From Desulfosudis oleivorans (lineage in GTDB: Bacteria > Desulfobacterota > Desulfobacteria > Desulfobacterales > SURF-7), in assembly GCA_020723305.1 (NCBI GenBank), contig DYJC01000002.1:62001-126000 (forward strand): a stretch of DNA of 64,000 nt, in the 5' to 3' direction. Position numbers and translations under genes: made by a program. Numbering within the stretch: the first letter of the stretch is position 1; every line of letters starts with the position of its first letter. This document shows positions 36,607-45,090 of this stretch, piece by piece. Below the pieces are notes generated by a model. That model was not told the DNA's origin. It did not search any database and saw only the letters and a program-made list of their open reading frames with translations.

Positions 36607-37764
36607 TCATATCTTGTTTTTTAAATCGAATTCTTTTTTAACTATGCTTTGAAGAAGCTCATGATGGGACTCACAACGCAGTATATTAAGCTTTACACCC
36701 CGAGTTTTTTCTGTGGTTAAAAAAAGTTTAGCAGGGTTAATAAATTTATTTAATTTATTGACACCACGTATATTTATAGGGAAGTAATTATTCATAAGCA
36801 TATCTCTCTTCCGGATATCACAGAAATTTTCCCACGCTTGTGCATAAGCTGAACTGTCTGTTAATATGCGGTTATAATCCGCCAATCTTTCTAACAAAGT
36901 TACTTTTGAAGCACCCTGCATTTTTTGCAGACCACATTGGTCAATTGATTGTGTATAAGGGATTATTTCATAAGCAATAAGTTTTTTTAAATTTGTATTA
37001 TACTCCAAGCGCAGAGCATAACCTACCTCCCAGTCTTTCGATGAATTAATCCTATTGAAAATTAAATTGCCAAGGCTATAAAAGATCGGCTTGTCTTGGT
37101 AAAATTCATAGGCTCCAGGTACATGAGGATGGTGACAAATCACTCCGTCAGCACCTCGCTCAATTAAAAATCTGCACAATTTTCTTAAGCCAGGTCTTGG
37201 GTAAGGGAAGTATTCATTTCCACCATGAATTGTTACAAAGACAAAATCGGCTTGTTTGCGTGCAGTTTCAATTTGCATTATGTTATCGATAGGATCTAAC
37301 GGTGCGACACCTGCTTTTTTAATTTCTGCAATGCTGAATTCATGTTCTGCAATTGCAATGAAAGCTGACTTGATTCCTTTTCTATCGACTATCAGAGGTT
37401 TTTGTGCTTCAATAAGATTACTACCAGCTCCACAAATAGCCAACCCCAAATTTTGGCAAGCTTGGATTGTTTCATAAAGACCTTCTGTACCGAAATCCAT
37501 AATGTGATTATTGGCCAACCCAATAACTCCAAATCCTGCATCAAATAGGGCTTTTGCACAATCAGGATGAGCCTTTAGATTCGGGCCTATTTTATTAATC
37601 GGTTTTCCGTTGATACATAAGGGTGTTTCAAGATTGACAAAAGCCAAATCCGCCCTGGAAATTTCATTCTTGAGGGAACCAAAAATTTTATCTCCCTTGT
37701 TGAGCAACATAGATTCATAATTACGGCAAGGTGCAAAATCCCCTGTGAAAATAAAACTATACAT
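36607..37764 (-). CDS. CapA/PgsA-like metallophosphatase-fold protein
   Basis: A 385-residue protein of the PGA_cap family: FTGDFAP (metal-binding start), FVNLETPL, GLANNHIMDFG, VTIHGGNEYFPYP and DGVICHHPHVPGAYEFY. These metal-ligand motifs form the calcineurin-like site of CapA. Homologues take part in poly-gamma-glutamate capsule synthesis or in amidation steps on glycans. It has no signal peptide or membrane helix, unlike classical CapA, so here it probably acts in the cytoplasm. Together with the adjacent ATP-grasp protein it suggests an amino-acid substituent on the polymer. Confidence 0.82.
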   Translation of the reverse strand: MYSFIFTGDFAPCRNYESMLLNKGDKIFGSLKNEISRADLAFVNLETPLCINGKPINKIGPNLKAHPDCAKALFDAGFGVIGLANNHIMDFGTEGLYETIQACQNLGLAICGAGSNLIEAQKPLIVDRKGIKSAFIAIAEHEFSIAEIKKAGVAPLDPIDNIMQIETARKQADFVFVTIHGGNEYFPYPRPGLRKLCRFLIERGADGVICHHPHVPGAYEFYQDKPIFYSLGNLIFNRINSSKDWEVGYALRLEYNTNLKKLIAYEIIPYTQSIDQCGLQKMQGASKVTLLERLADYNRILTDSSAYAQAWENFCDIRKRDMLMNNYFPINIRGVNKLNKFINPAKLFLTTEKTRGVKLNILRCESHHELLQSIVKKEFDLKNKI

Positions 37765-37937
37765 AGTATTTCAGTACACAATAGTGATTGAATAAATATA
37801 TAAAAAATGACAATAATAGCAAGAATAACATAGTGGTAGACAGTGCAAAGAAAAATTAAAACAACTCATCTGGATTATAGAACAAGATTTCCAGATTCAA
37901 GCTTTTGGAAATCAAATTATAAAAAGATACATCGATG

Positions 37938-38864
37938 TTAAAAGTTATCATCTGTTTTAATTTTTTTAAATCTAATATATTTATTTAATAGATGGTTGCA
38001 TATAATTCCAAATACATATGCTATCAGATTTTTTTTTGAATTTATTTCATGCTTCCATCTATGATCCAATCTGATAGGAGTATTTAAAAATTGATTTTTA
38101 TTTGGTGTTCCTGCTATCAGGTGTTTATCATTTATGTTTATCGAATGCGAATTATTACTACTGAACTGTAGATTTAGATTTTTATAAATTGAATCAAGTG
38201 CATAGTTTGGATTAGTAGCAAAATATTCGTATCTTATCACCATATGGTTACAATTGTATTTCGATAAAAAATTCACTATTGAAATATTAGTAAAAAGCCA
38301 TCTGATTATATGACGAAGAAACACTGGTTTTTTGTTAGGATGCAATTTGATTTTCCAATTTGATTTTGAATATGCTACTGCTCTTGAGTCTCTTATAATA
38401 TAAATTACATTCATCCTATTATTATTCTTTGTATAATACAAATGGCTGAGTTGAAGCGATGACTTTGATGAATCAACGATATATTTTTTTTGATTATTTT
38501 TTGATATGATAGATATCAGGTTCCAACAATTTCTTGCGATTTCTGTATTAGCTGCTTTTGAGAGCTGGCGCCTTACCTTAGTTGTAATTTTTATTGTATT
38601 GTTTTGTTTATACTGCTCTATGATATTATTCCAATAATCACATCTTTCAACTTGTTTTCCGCAAGAACATTCCCAATTGTATGACCATCCGATATCTTTT
38701 TTATCGATAAAATCTTCTAAATTTATCAACTCTCCAGTACTGATTATTTCATTATGATTGGATATCAAAAGATCTATAACAGTGGTTCCGGACCTAACCT
38801 CACCAGCAATGTAGATTAAATTAATTATGTTCTCCATTTTTGTACACCCATTATTTTTTTTCAT
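37938..38864 (-). CDS. Sulfotransferase family protein
   Basis: A 308-residue PAPS-dependent sulfotransferase fold. The 5'-phosphosulfate loop IAGEVRSGTTVIDLLI is near residue 18-33, and the 3'-phosphate site YIIRDSRAVAYSKS is near 157-170. It would sulfate a sugar of the exopolysaccharide, which fits a marine or saline setting and a heparinase-like lyase in the same locus. The gene is the most AT-rich of the cluster. ATGs at 38864 and 38837 are both possible starts; neither has a clear ribosome site. Confidence 0.82.
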   Translation of the reverse strand: MKKNNGCTKMENIINLIYIAGEVRSGTTVIDLLISNHNEIISTGELINLEDFIDKKDIGWSYNWECSCGKQVERCDYWNNIIEQYKQNNTIKITTKVRRQLSKAANTEIARNCWNLISIISKNNQKKYIVDSSKSSLQLSHLYYTKNNNRMNVIYIIRDSRAVAYSKSNWKIKLHPNKKPVFLRHIIRWLFTNISIVNFLSKYNCNHMVIRYEYFATNPNYALDSIYKNLNLQFSSNNSHSININDKHLIAGTPNKNQFLNTPIRLDHRWKHEINSKKNLIAYVFGIICNHLLNKYIRFKKIKTDDNF

Positions 38865-38907
38865 TTTGCATGTAATATTTCAAGGTTTCTGAAATTATTA
38901 ATTCAAA

Positions 38908-40263
38908 TCATGCTTGCCTGAAAAAAGGGATATATCCGACAGTTTTCCCGTACTTAATCTTGATATACGCAAGTGAAAGCAGATTCCAGCCAACTGTACT
39001 AATCATATCAGCAATTGCAGCACCGTTTATTCCTAATAGCGGTATAAGGGTCAGGTTTAGAAAAATGTTCATGAAAACAGTAATGATCATGATATTGCGA
39101 AGAATTTTTTGATTTCCTGTCATGTTCATAAAAATTCCAGTTGATCCAGAAATTGAATGAACGAATTGGCCCATAATAAGGCATATCATTGCCCAATAGG
39201 CGATTGTATATTCCTGACCGAAAAGGAAATATAGGATAAATCTTCCAGATAAAATCAATAATATGAGAATGGGTGTAGTAGTCCAGAAAATTAGCTTTGT
39301 TGATTTTTTTGCTACTCTGAAAAGCTCGTTTATTTGTCCGGTGTGAAATAATTCTGAAAACTTGGGCGCGGCTATGGAATTCATAGCTGCTAGTATAAAT
39401 GATGTCAGAGTGGCTAATTTCACTGCAACTGAATAGTAACCAGTATCAGACTCCGGCCGGAATATACCAAGCATAATAACACTTGTCTGGCTTATGATTA
39501 AAGCCATGGCGGCACTCATGAACATGGGCAAAGACAAAGTCAGGATAGCCTTGACAGACATGCTCACTACAATATCATGGGTTTGCATTCTTTTTTTAAA
39601 TACATATCCAATAATTATCCAGCCTGAAATTCCGGTCATGGCAAAACTTCCTAACATGGCGTAAACTGGAACATTCAGAGAGGGCAAGGACAAGCTAAGA
39701 AGAAGCAAGAGCATGAGGTTGAACCCTTGGGGAAGAGTTTGCATGAGTGCGAATATGCGGAACAATTTTAAGCCTCTCACGGCCTGGGTGTTTAAGACCA
39801 TGAGGGAATTAAACACGATGAAAACCGCTGCCATGGAGAAAAAGAAGGATAGGTTCGGTTTATTAAAAACCATTTCTGCAATGGTTTTAGAGTTAAAGAA
39901 AAAAAGTGTTCCTGTGATCAAGGATATCGTTATTACTAACCATTGCGTTTTTCGATAGATCCGAAAGGCTGACGTAGGTGAGAGTTTAACCAAATGTTCC
40001 GGAATCAGTCTGAGAATAGCTGTATTAGTACCCATTACAGAAAAAGTGGTTGATAGGAGCATTGCTGAGTTGATTATCGCAACTATACCCATGACCTCCG
40101 CTCCATAGAAACGTGCAATGATGACGGTAGCTACCATTGTCATTCCGGTGGCAATCACTTTGGCGGCAAGTGCCCATACAGAACCATTCAGGATTTCAGA
40201 AAATTTTCTGTCTGAAAATAAATAATGAAGTTTATTGCTCATATTGTCTAACAATAGGTTCAT
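38908..40263 (-). CDS. Wzx-type oligosaccharide flippase
   Basis: From the ATG at 40263 the protein has 451 residues with 12-14 transmembrane helices; the frame extends two codons to a GTG. It belongs to the MOP/polysaccharide-transport (RfbX) superfamily: GSVWALAAKVIATGMTMVATVIIARFYG at the start and IPLLGINGAAIADMIS near the end. It moves the lipid-linked repeat unit across the inner membrane for Wzy. It marks the edge of the AT-rich core. Confidence 0.9.
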   Translation of the reverse strand: MNLLLDNMSNKLHYLFSDRKFSEILNGSVWALAAKVIATGMTMVATVIIARFYGAEVMGIVAIINSAMLLSTTFSVMGTNTAILRLIPEHLVKLSPTSAFRIYRKTQWLVITISLITGTLFFFNSKTIAEMVFNKPNLSFFFSMAAVFIVFNSLMVLNTQAVRGLKLFRIFALMQTLPQGFNLMLLLLLSLSLPSLNVPVYAMLGSFAMTGISGWIIIGYVFKKRMQTHDIVVSMSVKAILTLSLPMFMSAAMALIISQTSVIMLGIFRPESDTGYYSVAVKLATLTSFILAAMNSIAAPKFSELFHTGQINELFRVAKKSTKLIFWTTTPILILLILSGRFILYFLFGQEYTIAYWAMICLIMGQFVHSISGSTGIFMNMTGNQKILRNIMIITVFMNIFLNLTLIPLLGINGAAIADMISTVGWNLLSLAYIKIKYGKTVGYIPFFRQA

Positions 40264-40356
40264 TTTCACGTTGACATTCCAATCAGTTCATTGGCTTCAT
40301 TCTGTTACTTGTTTCATTCATAGATACTACACTCATATTCTGGAAAGTATTTGTCA

Positions 40357-41457
40357 TTACAAGAGGATAAAAAATTTTGTTATCAATTCTGCAATCCGCT
40401 CTGCAGCCTTACCATCCCACAGCTTTGGTTTTTGTCCGGTTTTCCAATTCTTGTTCATGATTATCTGAAAAGCATCGAGAATTTTTTCTTTTGATGTCCC
40501 GACTATCTCATTAGTTCCTTCTGATATGGTAATGGGCCTTTCCGTATTTTCCCGGATAGTCAGGCAGGGAACGCCCAGTGCGGTTGTTTCTTCCTGAAGG
40601 CCTCCGGAATCGGTCAGAACCAGTTTTGCGTCCTTCCACAGATTCAGAAATTCCATATAGGGCAGGGGATCGGTGAGTTTCATGTCTCTGGGCGGATGGA
40701 TTCCAAACGCTTTCATGTTTTTCCGGGTTCTGGGATGGATCGGAAAGATCAGGGGAAGGGTTTGGGTTATCCGAGTAAACGCTTCAAAGATTCTCTCAAG
40801 GGTCTTCTGATCATCCACATTGGATGGCCGGTGAAGGGTGACGACTCCGTATTCCCTGTGCTGCATTTTAAAATCATTCAGGGAAAAGGCATCCGCAGGC
40901 ATCTGTTCAAGCCGTCCGCGCTGGTAATAAAGATTGTCGATCATCACATGACCCACAAAATGGATGGCGGAATCCGGTTTGCCTTCGTTTTTCAGATTGA
41001 CCATACCCTGCTCTTCAGTAACGAAAAATAGATCGGAGATGGAATCGGTTACCATCCGGTTGATCTCTTCGGGCATTTTTACATCAAAGCTGCGAAGACC
41101 GGCCTCAACATGGGCTACTTTGATATTCATCTTTTTGGCAACGATTGAGCAGGCAAGAGTCGAATTGACATCCCCGACAACCATGACAAGATCCGGTCTG
41201 TCTGCTGTACATACCTTTTCAAATTCGATCATGATTTTGGCTGTCTGTTCCGCATGAGAACCGCCGCCGGCTTCCAGATGATAATCCGGATTCCGGATGC
41301 TAAGCTCATCAAAAAACACATCGCTCATATTCTGATCATAATGCTGACCTGTATGGACGATCCTGTACTGTATCGGATTCTGTTTCTCAAAAGCCCGCGC
41401 AATCGGGGCGATTTTCATGAAATTGGGCCGGGCTCCGGCGATCAGGAATACTTTCAT
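40357..41457 (-). CDS. wecB: UDP-N-acetylglucosamine 2-epimerase (non-hydrolysing)
   Basis: A 366-residue enzyme that interconverts UDP-GlcNAc and UDP-ManNAc. Motifs seen are AGARPNFMKIAPIARAF, HVEAGLRSFD (catalytic Glu/His region), PEEINRMVTDSISD, TLHRPSNVDD and TDSGGLQEETTALGVP. Length and motifs match WecB. It supplies ManNAc for the GT26 transferase at 28595-29323. It is the first gene of the EPS locus and has more usual base composition than the genes that follow. Confidence 0.93.
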   Translation of the reverse strand: MKVFLIAGARPNFMKIAPIARAFEKQNPIQYRIVHTGQHYDQNMSDVFFDELSIRNPDYHLEAGGGSHAEQTAKIMIEFEKVCTADRPDLVMVVGDVNSTLACSIVAKKMNIKVAHVEAGLRSFDVKMPEEINRMVTDSISDLFFVTEEQGMVNLKNEGKPDSAIHFVGHVMIDNLYYQRGRLEQMPADAFSLNDFKMQHREYGVVTLHRPSNVDDQKTLERIFEAFTRITQTLPLIFPIHPRTRKNMKAFGIHPPRDMKLTDPLPYMEFLNLWKDAKLVLTDSGGLQEETTALGVPCLTIRENTERPITISEGTNEIVGTSKEKILDAFQIIMNKNWKTGQKPKLWDGKAAERIAELITKFFILL

Positions 41458-42086
41458 TGTCTGTTAGGCTCTCTTTCTCTTACCGCCGGCATAGCTCCGC
41501 CCCCTCGATTACAGTATAGTTGAATAGATTATAACTCGATGTTCAAGTTTTTTTGAGTCATTCCGGCGAAAGCCGGAATCCAGTGGTCTTGATGATTCAT
41601 CTGGATTCCGGGTCTCCGCTTCACTCCGCCCGGAATGACGGGGTTTTATCTCTTTTCAGTGATAAAAAACTTGAACATCGAGTATAACAAGTTTGGTCGA
41701 AGTTCCTAAGGTTATTATCGCGTTTTAGCAGTTACCATGTTTTAAACCTGAAAACAATGCCGTTCGGACTAATTTATTAAAATTTATACCAAAACATAGT
41801 AAAGGTCTGGATAAGACAATTGTTTCATTGCATGTCGGCTTTATTTTCGGAGCCATCGATTTGAATTTTATTATTTTTCATGAGCAGAGATTGGTGAAAA
41901 TCACCTCCTTCAATCTTTCTTTGATTTTTTTGTTTAGATAGAGGTATAACCAGACCAGATGGTACTCCAAATAATTATTTAGAATTTGTCGGAAAAATGT
42001 TAGTATTACCCATTTTATGGAACAGATTGTCTGAGGGCAATTCCGGAAATAATATGTATCTTTTCAAATCATGAGTCGAGGCGGAT
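41458..42086. other. Intergenic region between the EPS locus and the HNH genes
   Basis: This 629-bp gap separates divergent transcripts and must hold the promoter of the EPS locus. It contains the inverted-repeat element at 41534-41683. No gene, JUMPstart-like motif or sigma54 signature was recognised in the remainder, which is AT-rich. Confidence 0.4.
41534..41683. mobile_element. 150-bp inverted-repeat element (second MITE-like family)
   Basis: Perfect 20-bp terminal inverted repeats bound it: ACTCGATGTTCAAGTTTTTT on the left and its reverse complement on the right. The flanks carry ATA on each side, a possible 3-bp duplication. The interior holds a CATTCCGGCGAAAGCCGGAATCC hairpin (read in parts) and a second block CTGGATTCCGGG...CCCGGAATGACG. 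The inner hairpin resembles that of the GAGCCAATT family, but the ends are unrelated. It encodes no protein. Confidence 0.75.
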
Positions 42087-42596
42087 ATGCTTCAATGTGT
42101 TTTGCTGAATGCAGATTATTCTTTTCTCAATACGGTTGACTGGAAGAGAGCGGTGCGGTTAATGATCAAGAAAAAGGTAGAAGTGATTAAATTTTCAGAT
42201 CGTTGTATTCAAGGCATTGAAGGGGTTACCATCAAGCTGCCGGCTGTGATGCGGCTGTCCAAATTGATTCAAACGATCTATCGTTCACACGTTCCTTTCA
42301 GTAAAAAAAATGTATTGATCCGGGATGGATATTGCTGCGCCTATTGCGGGGTGAAGAAAAAACCACTGACCATCGATCATATCATCCCCAGATCAAGAGG
42401 GGGAAAAACGAGTTATGAGAATTGCGTGGCAAGCTGCCGGAATTGTAATATTATCAAAGGAAGCCGGACGCCCGGGGAGGCTGGGTTGTCTCTGAAGGTG
42501 AAACCCTATCAGCCGACCATATTTGAATTTATCCGGATTAAGTTAAAGCTTCTCGGTTTGGATGAAATGCGAAATATTGTCATGGAGTGGATATGA
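42087..42596 (+). CDS. HNH endonuclease
   Basis: A 169-residue protein. The C-terminal half has a complete HNH motif: CCAYCGVKKK (zinc CxxC), LTIDHIIPRSRGG (catalytic His) and NCVASCRNCNIIKG (second CxxC). The N-terminal 80 residues (NADYSFLNTVDWKRAVRLMIKKK) match the helical part of the common RGD/HNH group found beside phage-defence or repair genes. GAGGCGGAT precedes the ATG. It overlaps the next gene by 4 bp and forms a small operon with it. Confidence 0.88.
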   Translation: MLQCVLLNADYSFLNTVDWKRAVRLMIKKKVEVIKFSDRCIQGIEGVTIKLPAVMRLSKLIQTIYRSHVPFSKKNVLIRDGYCCAYCGVKKKPLTIDHIIPRSRGGKTSYENCVASCRNCNIIKGSRTPGEAGLSLKVKPYQPTIFEFIRIKLKLLGLDEMRNIVMEWI

Positions 42597-42931
42597 AGCA
42601 AAAAATTATTACCAAGCGGGGTGAAAAAACGGTTAATCTCAGTCCGAGGAGAGCCATTCGAAGAAATTGCCAGATGTGTTCGGATTATTTATGGGAGGAA
42701 GTTGAATCGTGTCAGACAGTTGAATGTGAATTACATGCCTTCCGTTCCGGCAGCGGTGCTGAAAAAAATCTGAACCCTCAAGAACGGATGAAGGCCATCC
42801 AACGGTATTGCAGGGATCGGTGCTGCGGAGGAGATGAAAAACAATATCTTTCCTGTGATATGGAAACCTGCCCGTTATTTGTCTATCGTCAGAGAAATAT
42901 CCAGAATCAAAAAATTGAGGATACTGAATGA
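42593..42931 (+). CDS. Small protein with two similar cysteine modules
   Basis: A 112-residue protein from the ATG at 42593 (GGAG upstream). It has two related cysteine units: CQMC-x10-C-x4-C-x-L-x2-FR (about 26-50) and CRDRC-C-x9-C-x4-C-x-L-x2-YR (about 72-98). The repeated Cys layout suggests two zinc-binding or iron-sulfur sites and an internal duplication. I do not recognise the family. It is translationally coupled to the HNH gene, so it may assist or restrain it. Confidence 0.7.
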   Translation: MKQKIITKRGEKTVNLSPRRAIRRNCQMCSDYLWEEVESCQTVECELHAFRSGSGAEKNLNPQERMKAIQRYCRDRCCGGDEKQYLSCDMETCPLFVYRQRNIQNQKIEDTE

Positions 42932-43050
42932 AAATAGCAGAAAAGATGAAATCATGAACAGACGGGAAATTGCATTTCATCCGGATCGAGATTGAGAAAG
43001 CGCATTCTCAGGGCCGGAATTGATACCGGCAGTGAAGAGAGAGGGCAGAT

Positions 43051-43434
43051 ATGACACAGAAAAAATCGCAGTCTGAAAAAAACAGGTTGGATCAGGTTAT
43101 GGCCGAGGCCCGCATTGAAAGGGAGCGCCGGGAAAAGAGCTATCGGGAGCGGGCACTGAAAATGTTTCCCTGGATCTGCGGACATTGCGGGCGGGAGTTT
43201 TCAGGCAAGCGGCTTCGTGAGCTCACGGTTCATCACAAGGATCACAACCACGATAACAATCCGCCGGATGGAAGCAACTGGGAACTGTTATGTCTCTATT
43301 GTCACGACAATGAACATTCCCGGGACAGCGTTGCGGAAGCTTATGGCGCAACGATCTCAAACGATGAACAGGCATCATCCTCTTTCAGCAGACCTTTTGC
43401 AGATCTTGCAGCTCTGCTGAAGGAAAAAAAATAA
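43051..43434 (+). CDS. yajD: YajD family HNH nuclease
   Basis: A 127-residue protein. A basic helical start (EARIERERREKSYRERALKMF) leads into WICGHCGREFSGKRLRELTVHHKDHNHDNNP (read in parts) and WELLCLYCHDNEHSR, the CxxC-HH-CxxC layout of YajD nucleases. GAGGGCAGAT precedes the ATG. YajD proteins are widespread, short HNH enzymes of uncertain role, possibly in DNA repair. It lies 119 bp after the Cys-module gene and may share its transcript. Confidence 0.88.
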   Translation: MTQKKSQSEKNRLDQVMAEARIERERREKSYRERALKMFPWICGHCGREFSGKRLRELTVHHKDHNHDNNPPDGSNWELLCLYCHDNEHSRDSVAEAYGATISNDEQASSSFSRPFADLAALLKEKK

Positions 43435-43468
43435 CGCTTTCCGGTGTGATTCTGTTTTCTACTGAAGC

Positions 43469-44278
43469 ATGGAATTAATTCAAAATATACGCAAAAAGAT
43501 CCATTTTTATCAAAAGTACCTTGGCCTTTATCTGCAATCCAGGCTGTATTCCATATGGAATCACGAGCCGTTTCGAAAGAAGGTGGCCACACCTGTATCG
43601 CAATATGCACATTCCGCCCCTCATGTGTCCCATCCGATTTCCCAGGCACTATCATCTTCTTTTGCCTACCAGTTTAATGAGGCTGCCTGTTCGGTGGCTT
43701 CGGTGGCAACCGTTTTGAATGCAGCACATCTTATTCTCGATCAGCAGAAAGGAGAAGGACGGATCACCCAGCAGGAGGTTCTGAAGAGGGTGGATGTGGT
43801 CAACTGGTCTGCGCGGATCAGTCCTGAAGGATTCCGGAACAGAAGGGGGCTTCCTATTGATTCATTGGGCATGGTAGTGAAAAAAGCCTTTGAGGTATAT
43901 GAGATTCCCTGTACTTCTCTTGTGACCATTCCGCTGACCGGTTCGTCCCGCTTGGATGCATTAAAGAAAGAGCTGTTTCAGAAACTTGTCCATTTTCAGT
44001 ATCACCGGAACTGTTTTCTGATTGCCCATTTTAACCAGGGAGTGTTTCTGAAAGGACTTCATCTCCCCCATATCTCTCCCATCATGAGCGTGGATATGGA
44101 CAACAGAATGGTCTGCATCCTGGATGTTGATCCGCAGGTATCTGAACCATACTGGATTTCCTTTGATATCTTCTGGAAAGGGATCTCATGGAGATATGAC
44201 GGTATCCTCCGCAAAAATGGATATGAGAGCGGCGGCTACGTGTGGATTCAACTGGACAAGCCGTCATTGCATCCGTAG
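43469..44278 (+). CDS. Phytochelatin-synthase-like cysteine peptidase
   Basis: A 269-residue papain-fold protein. The catalytic set lines up with bacterial phytochelatin synthase: Cys74 (QFNEAACSVASVATVLNA), His201 (LPHISPIMSVD) and Asp219 (CILDVDP); the 18-residue His-Asp spacing is the same as in Nostoc PCS. Bacterial single-domain forms cut glutathione to gamma-Glu-Cys rather than polymerising it. No signal peptide is visible, so it may act on glutathione, or on another thiol in this anaerobe. Its stop codon lies inside a REP-like repeat (GTAGGGGCAATCCC). Confidence 0.82.
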   Translation: MELIQNIRKKIHFYQKYLGLYLQSRLYSIWNHEPFRKKVATPVSQYAHSAPHVSHPISQALSSSFAYQFNEAACSVASVATVLNAAHLILDQQKGEGRITQQEVLKRVDVVNWSARISPEGFRNRRGLPIDSLGMVVKKAFEVYEIPCTSLVTIPLTGSSRLDALKKELFQKLVHFQYHRNCFLIAHFNQGVFLKGLHLPHISPIMSVDMDNRMVCILDVDPQVSEPYWISFDIFWKGISWRYDGILRKNGYESGGYVWIQLDKPSLHP

Positions 44279-44370
44279 GGGCAATCCCTTGTGGTTGCCC
44301 GTATTCCCTTGTGGTTGCCCGTATTCCCTTGTGGTTGCCCGTTTTGTTTGTGGTTTTTGGTTGCCCGTAT
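44273..44370. repeat. Tandem 20-bp REP-like repeats
   Basis: Starting with CCGTAGGGGCAA, a unit TCCCTTGTGGTTGCCCGTAT is repeated about three times at a 20-bp period (44285-44344), followed by a degraded fourth. GGGCAA and TTGCCC can pair as a small hairpin. The block overlaps the stop codon of the phytochelatin-synthase-like gene. There are no spacers, so it is not a CRISPR array. Confidence 0.75.
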
Positions 44371-44576
44371 TTTTATTAAAGGTGAATTTTCATTTCATTG
44401 AAGTCAATTTTATGACCGGCATGTAGTTCCGCTCCATGAATAATTTTAAGACTGCGTCGTTCAAACTCATGGACAAGGGCTCGTAAGGAAAAAACAGCCC
44501 CTAATCCATTCAGACAGTGAACGACTCCGCTATAAAATCATTCATTCCGCTCAACTCGAACCTGTCTTGTTTCGTT

Positions 44577-44629
44577 GGGTGTAATCAAAACTGTTGGGTT
44601 TCGATTATCCAACAGTTTTGATTACACCC
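44577..44629. repeat. Perfect 21-bp-arm hairpin (GTGTAATCAAAAC family)
   Basis: Left arm 44577-44597 and right arm 44609-44629 are perfect reverse complements around an 11-base loop (GTTTCGATTAT). A partial copy lies at 5432-5480. With no T-run after either arm it is not a typical terminator. Confidence 0.8.
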
Positions 44630-44737
44630 TGTTTCGTTTGAACATGTAATTCATGAAAATATGGATCTACCGGATATAAGCAACGGAGCAACAATGATTT
44701 CGTATCCGGTGATTTTCCAATATTGCAAATCGTTTAC

Positions 44738-44790
44738 CCGTAGGGGCAATCCCTTGTGGTTGCCCGTATTCCCTGTGGTTACCCTTATTG
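44738..44790. repeat. Second copy of the GGGGCAATCCCTTGTGGTTGCCC repeat
   Basis: CCCGTAGGGGCAATCCC followed by TTGTGGTTGCCCGTATTCCC matches the start of the tandem block at 44273, then degrades (CTGTGGTTACCC). Same small hairpin potential. Confidence 0.7.
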
Positions 44791-44909
44791 CCCGCAATTA
44801 TATATGACAACCAGTGGAATCTGTCACAAAAAACGGATAGTCACAAGGGCCATCCCTATCAAGATTCTATATATACCCAATTTCATCAGAACTTTTCAGC
44901 AGATAGTAG

Positions 44910-45011
44910 GTTGGGTTGAGTAGAGCGAAACCCAACAGCAGTTCTTGTTTTCAATTAATTGTAATTTCATTAACCTTCATATTTGTTGGGTTTCATTTCA
45001 TTCAACCCAAC
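44910..45011. repeat. Two GTTGGGTT...AACCCAAC hairpins
   Basis: At 44910-44936 and 44985-45011 the 8-bp arms GTTGGGTT and AACCCAAC flank 11-bp loops. The GTTGGGTTTC core is shared with the loop side of the hairpin at 44577-44629. These are REP-like intergenic repeats. Confidence 0.6.
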
Positions 45012-45090
45012 GAAGCTATAAACCCCGGTCATCAGGACTAGGTCAGAGTGCAGTGGCTTTGCCCTCTGTAGCACTCAATGTTACTTTTGA

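Larger units (their letters stand above)
44371..45090. other. Repeat-rich intergenic region without a gene
   Basis: No coding frame with a ribosome site was found. It holds four named repeats (44577-44629, 44738-44790, 44910-44936, 44985-45011). The remaining sequence is AT-rich and carries no recognised signal. It looks like a site where repeats have accumulated between convergent genes. Confidence 0.5.

Noticed and set aside
44285..44344. Three 20-bp repeats considered as a CRISPR array
   Set aside because: The units are in direct contact with no spacers and no cas genes are in the window.
44577..44629. Perfect hairpin considered as a terminator
   Set aside because: Neither strand has a T-run after the stem, and a partial copy lies at 5432-5480, so it is treated as a repeat.
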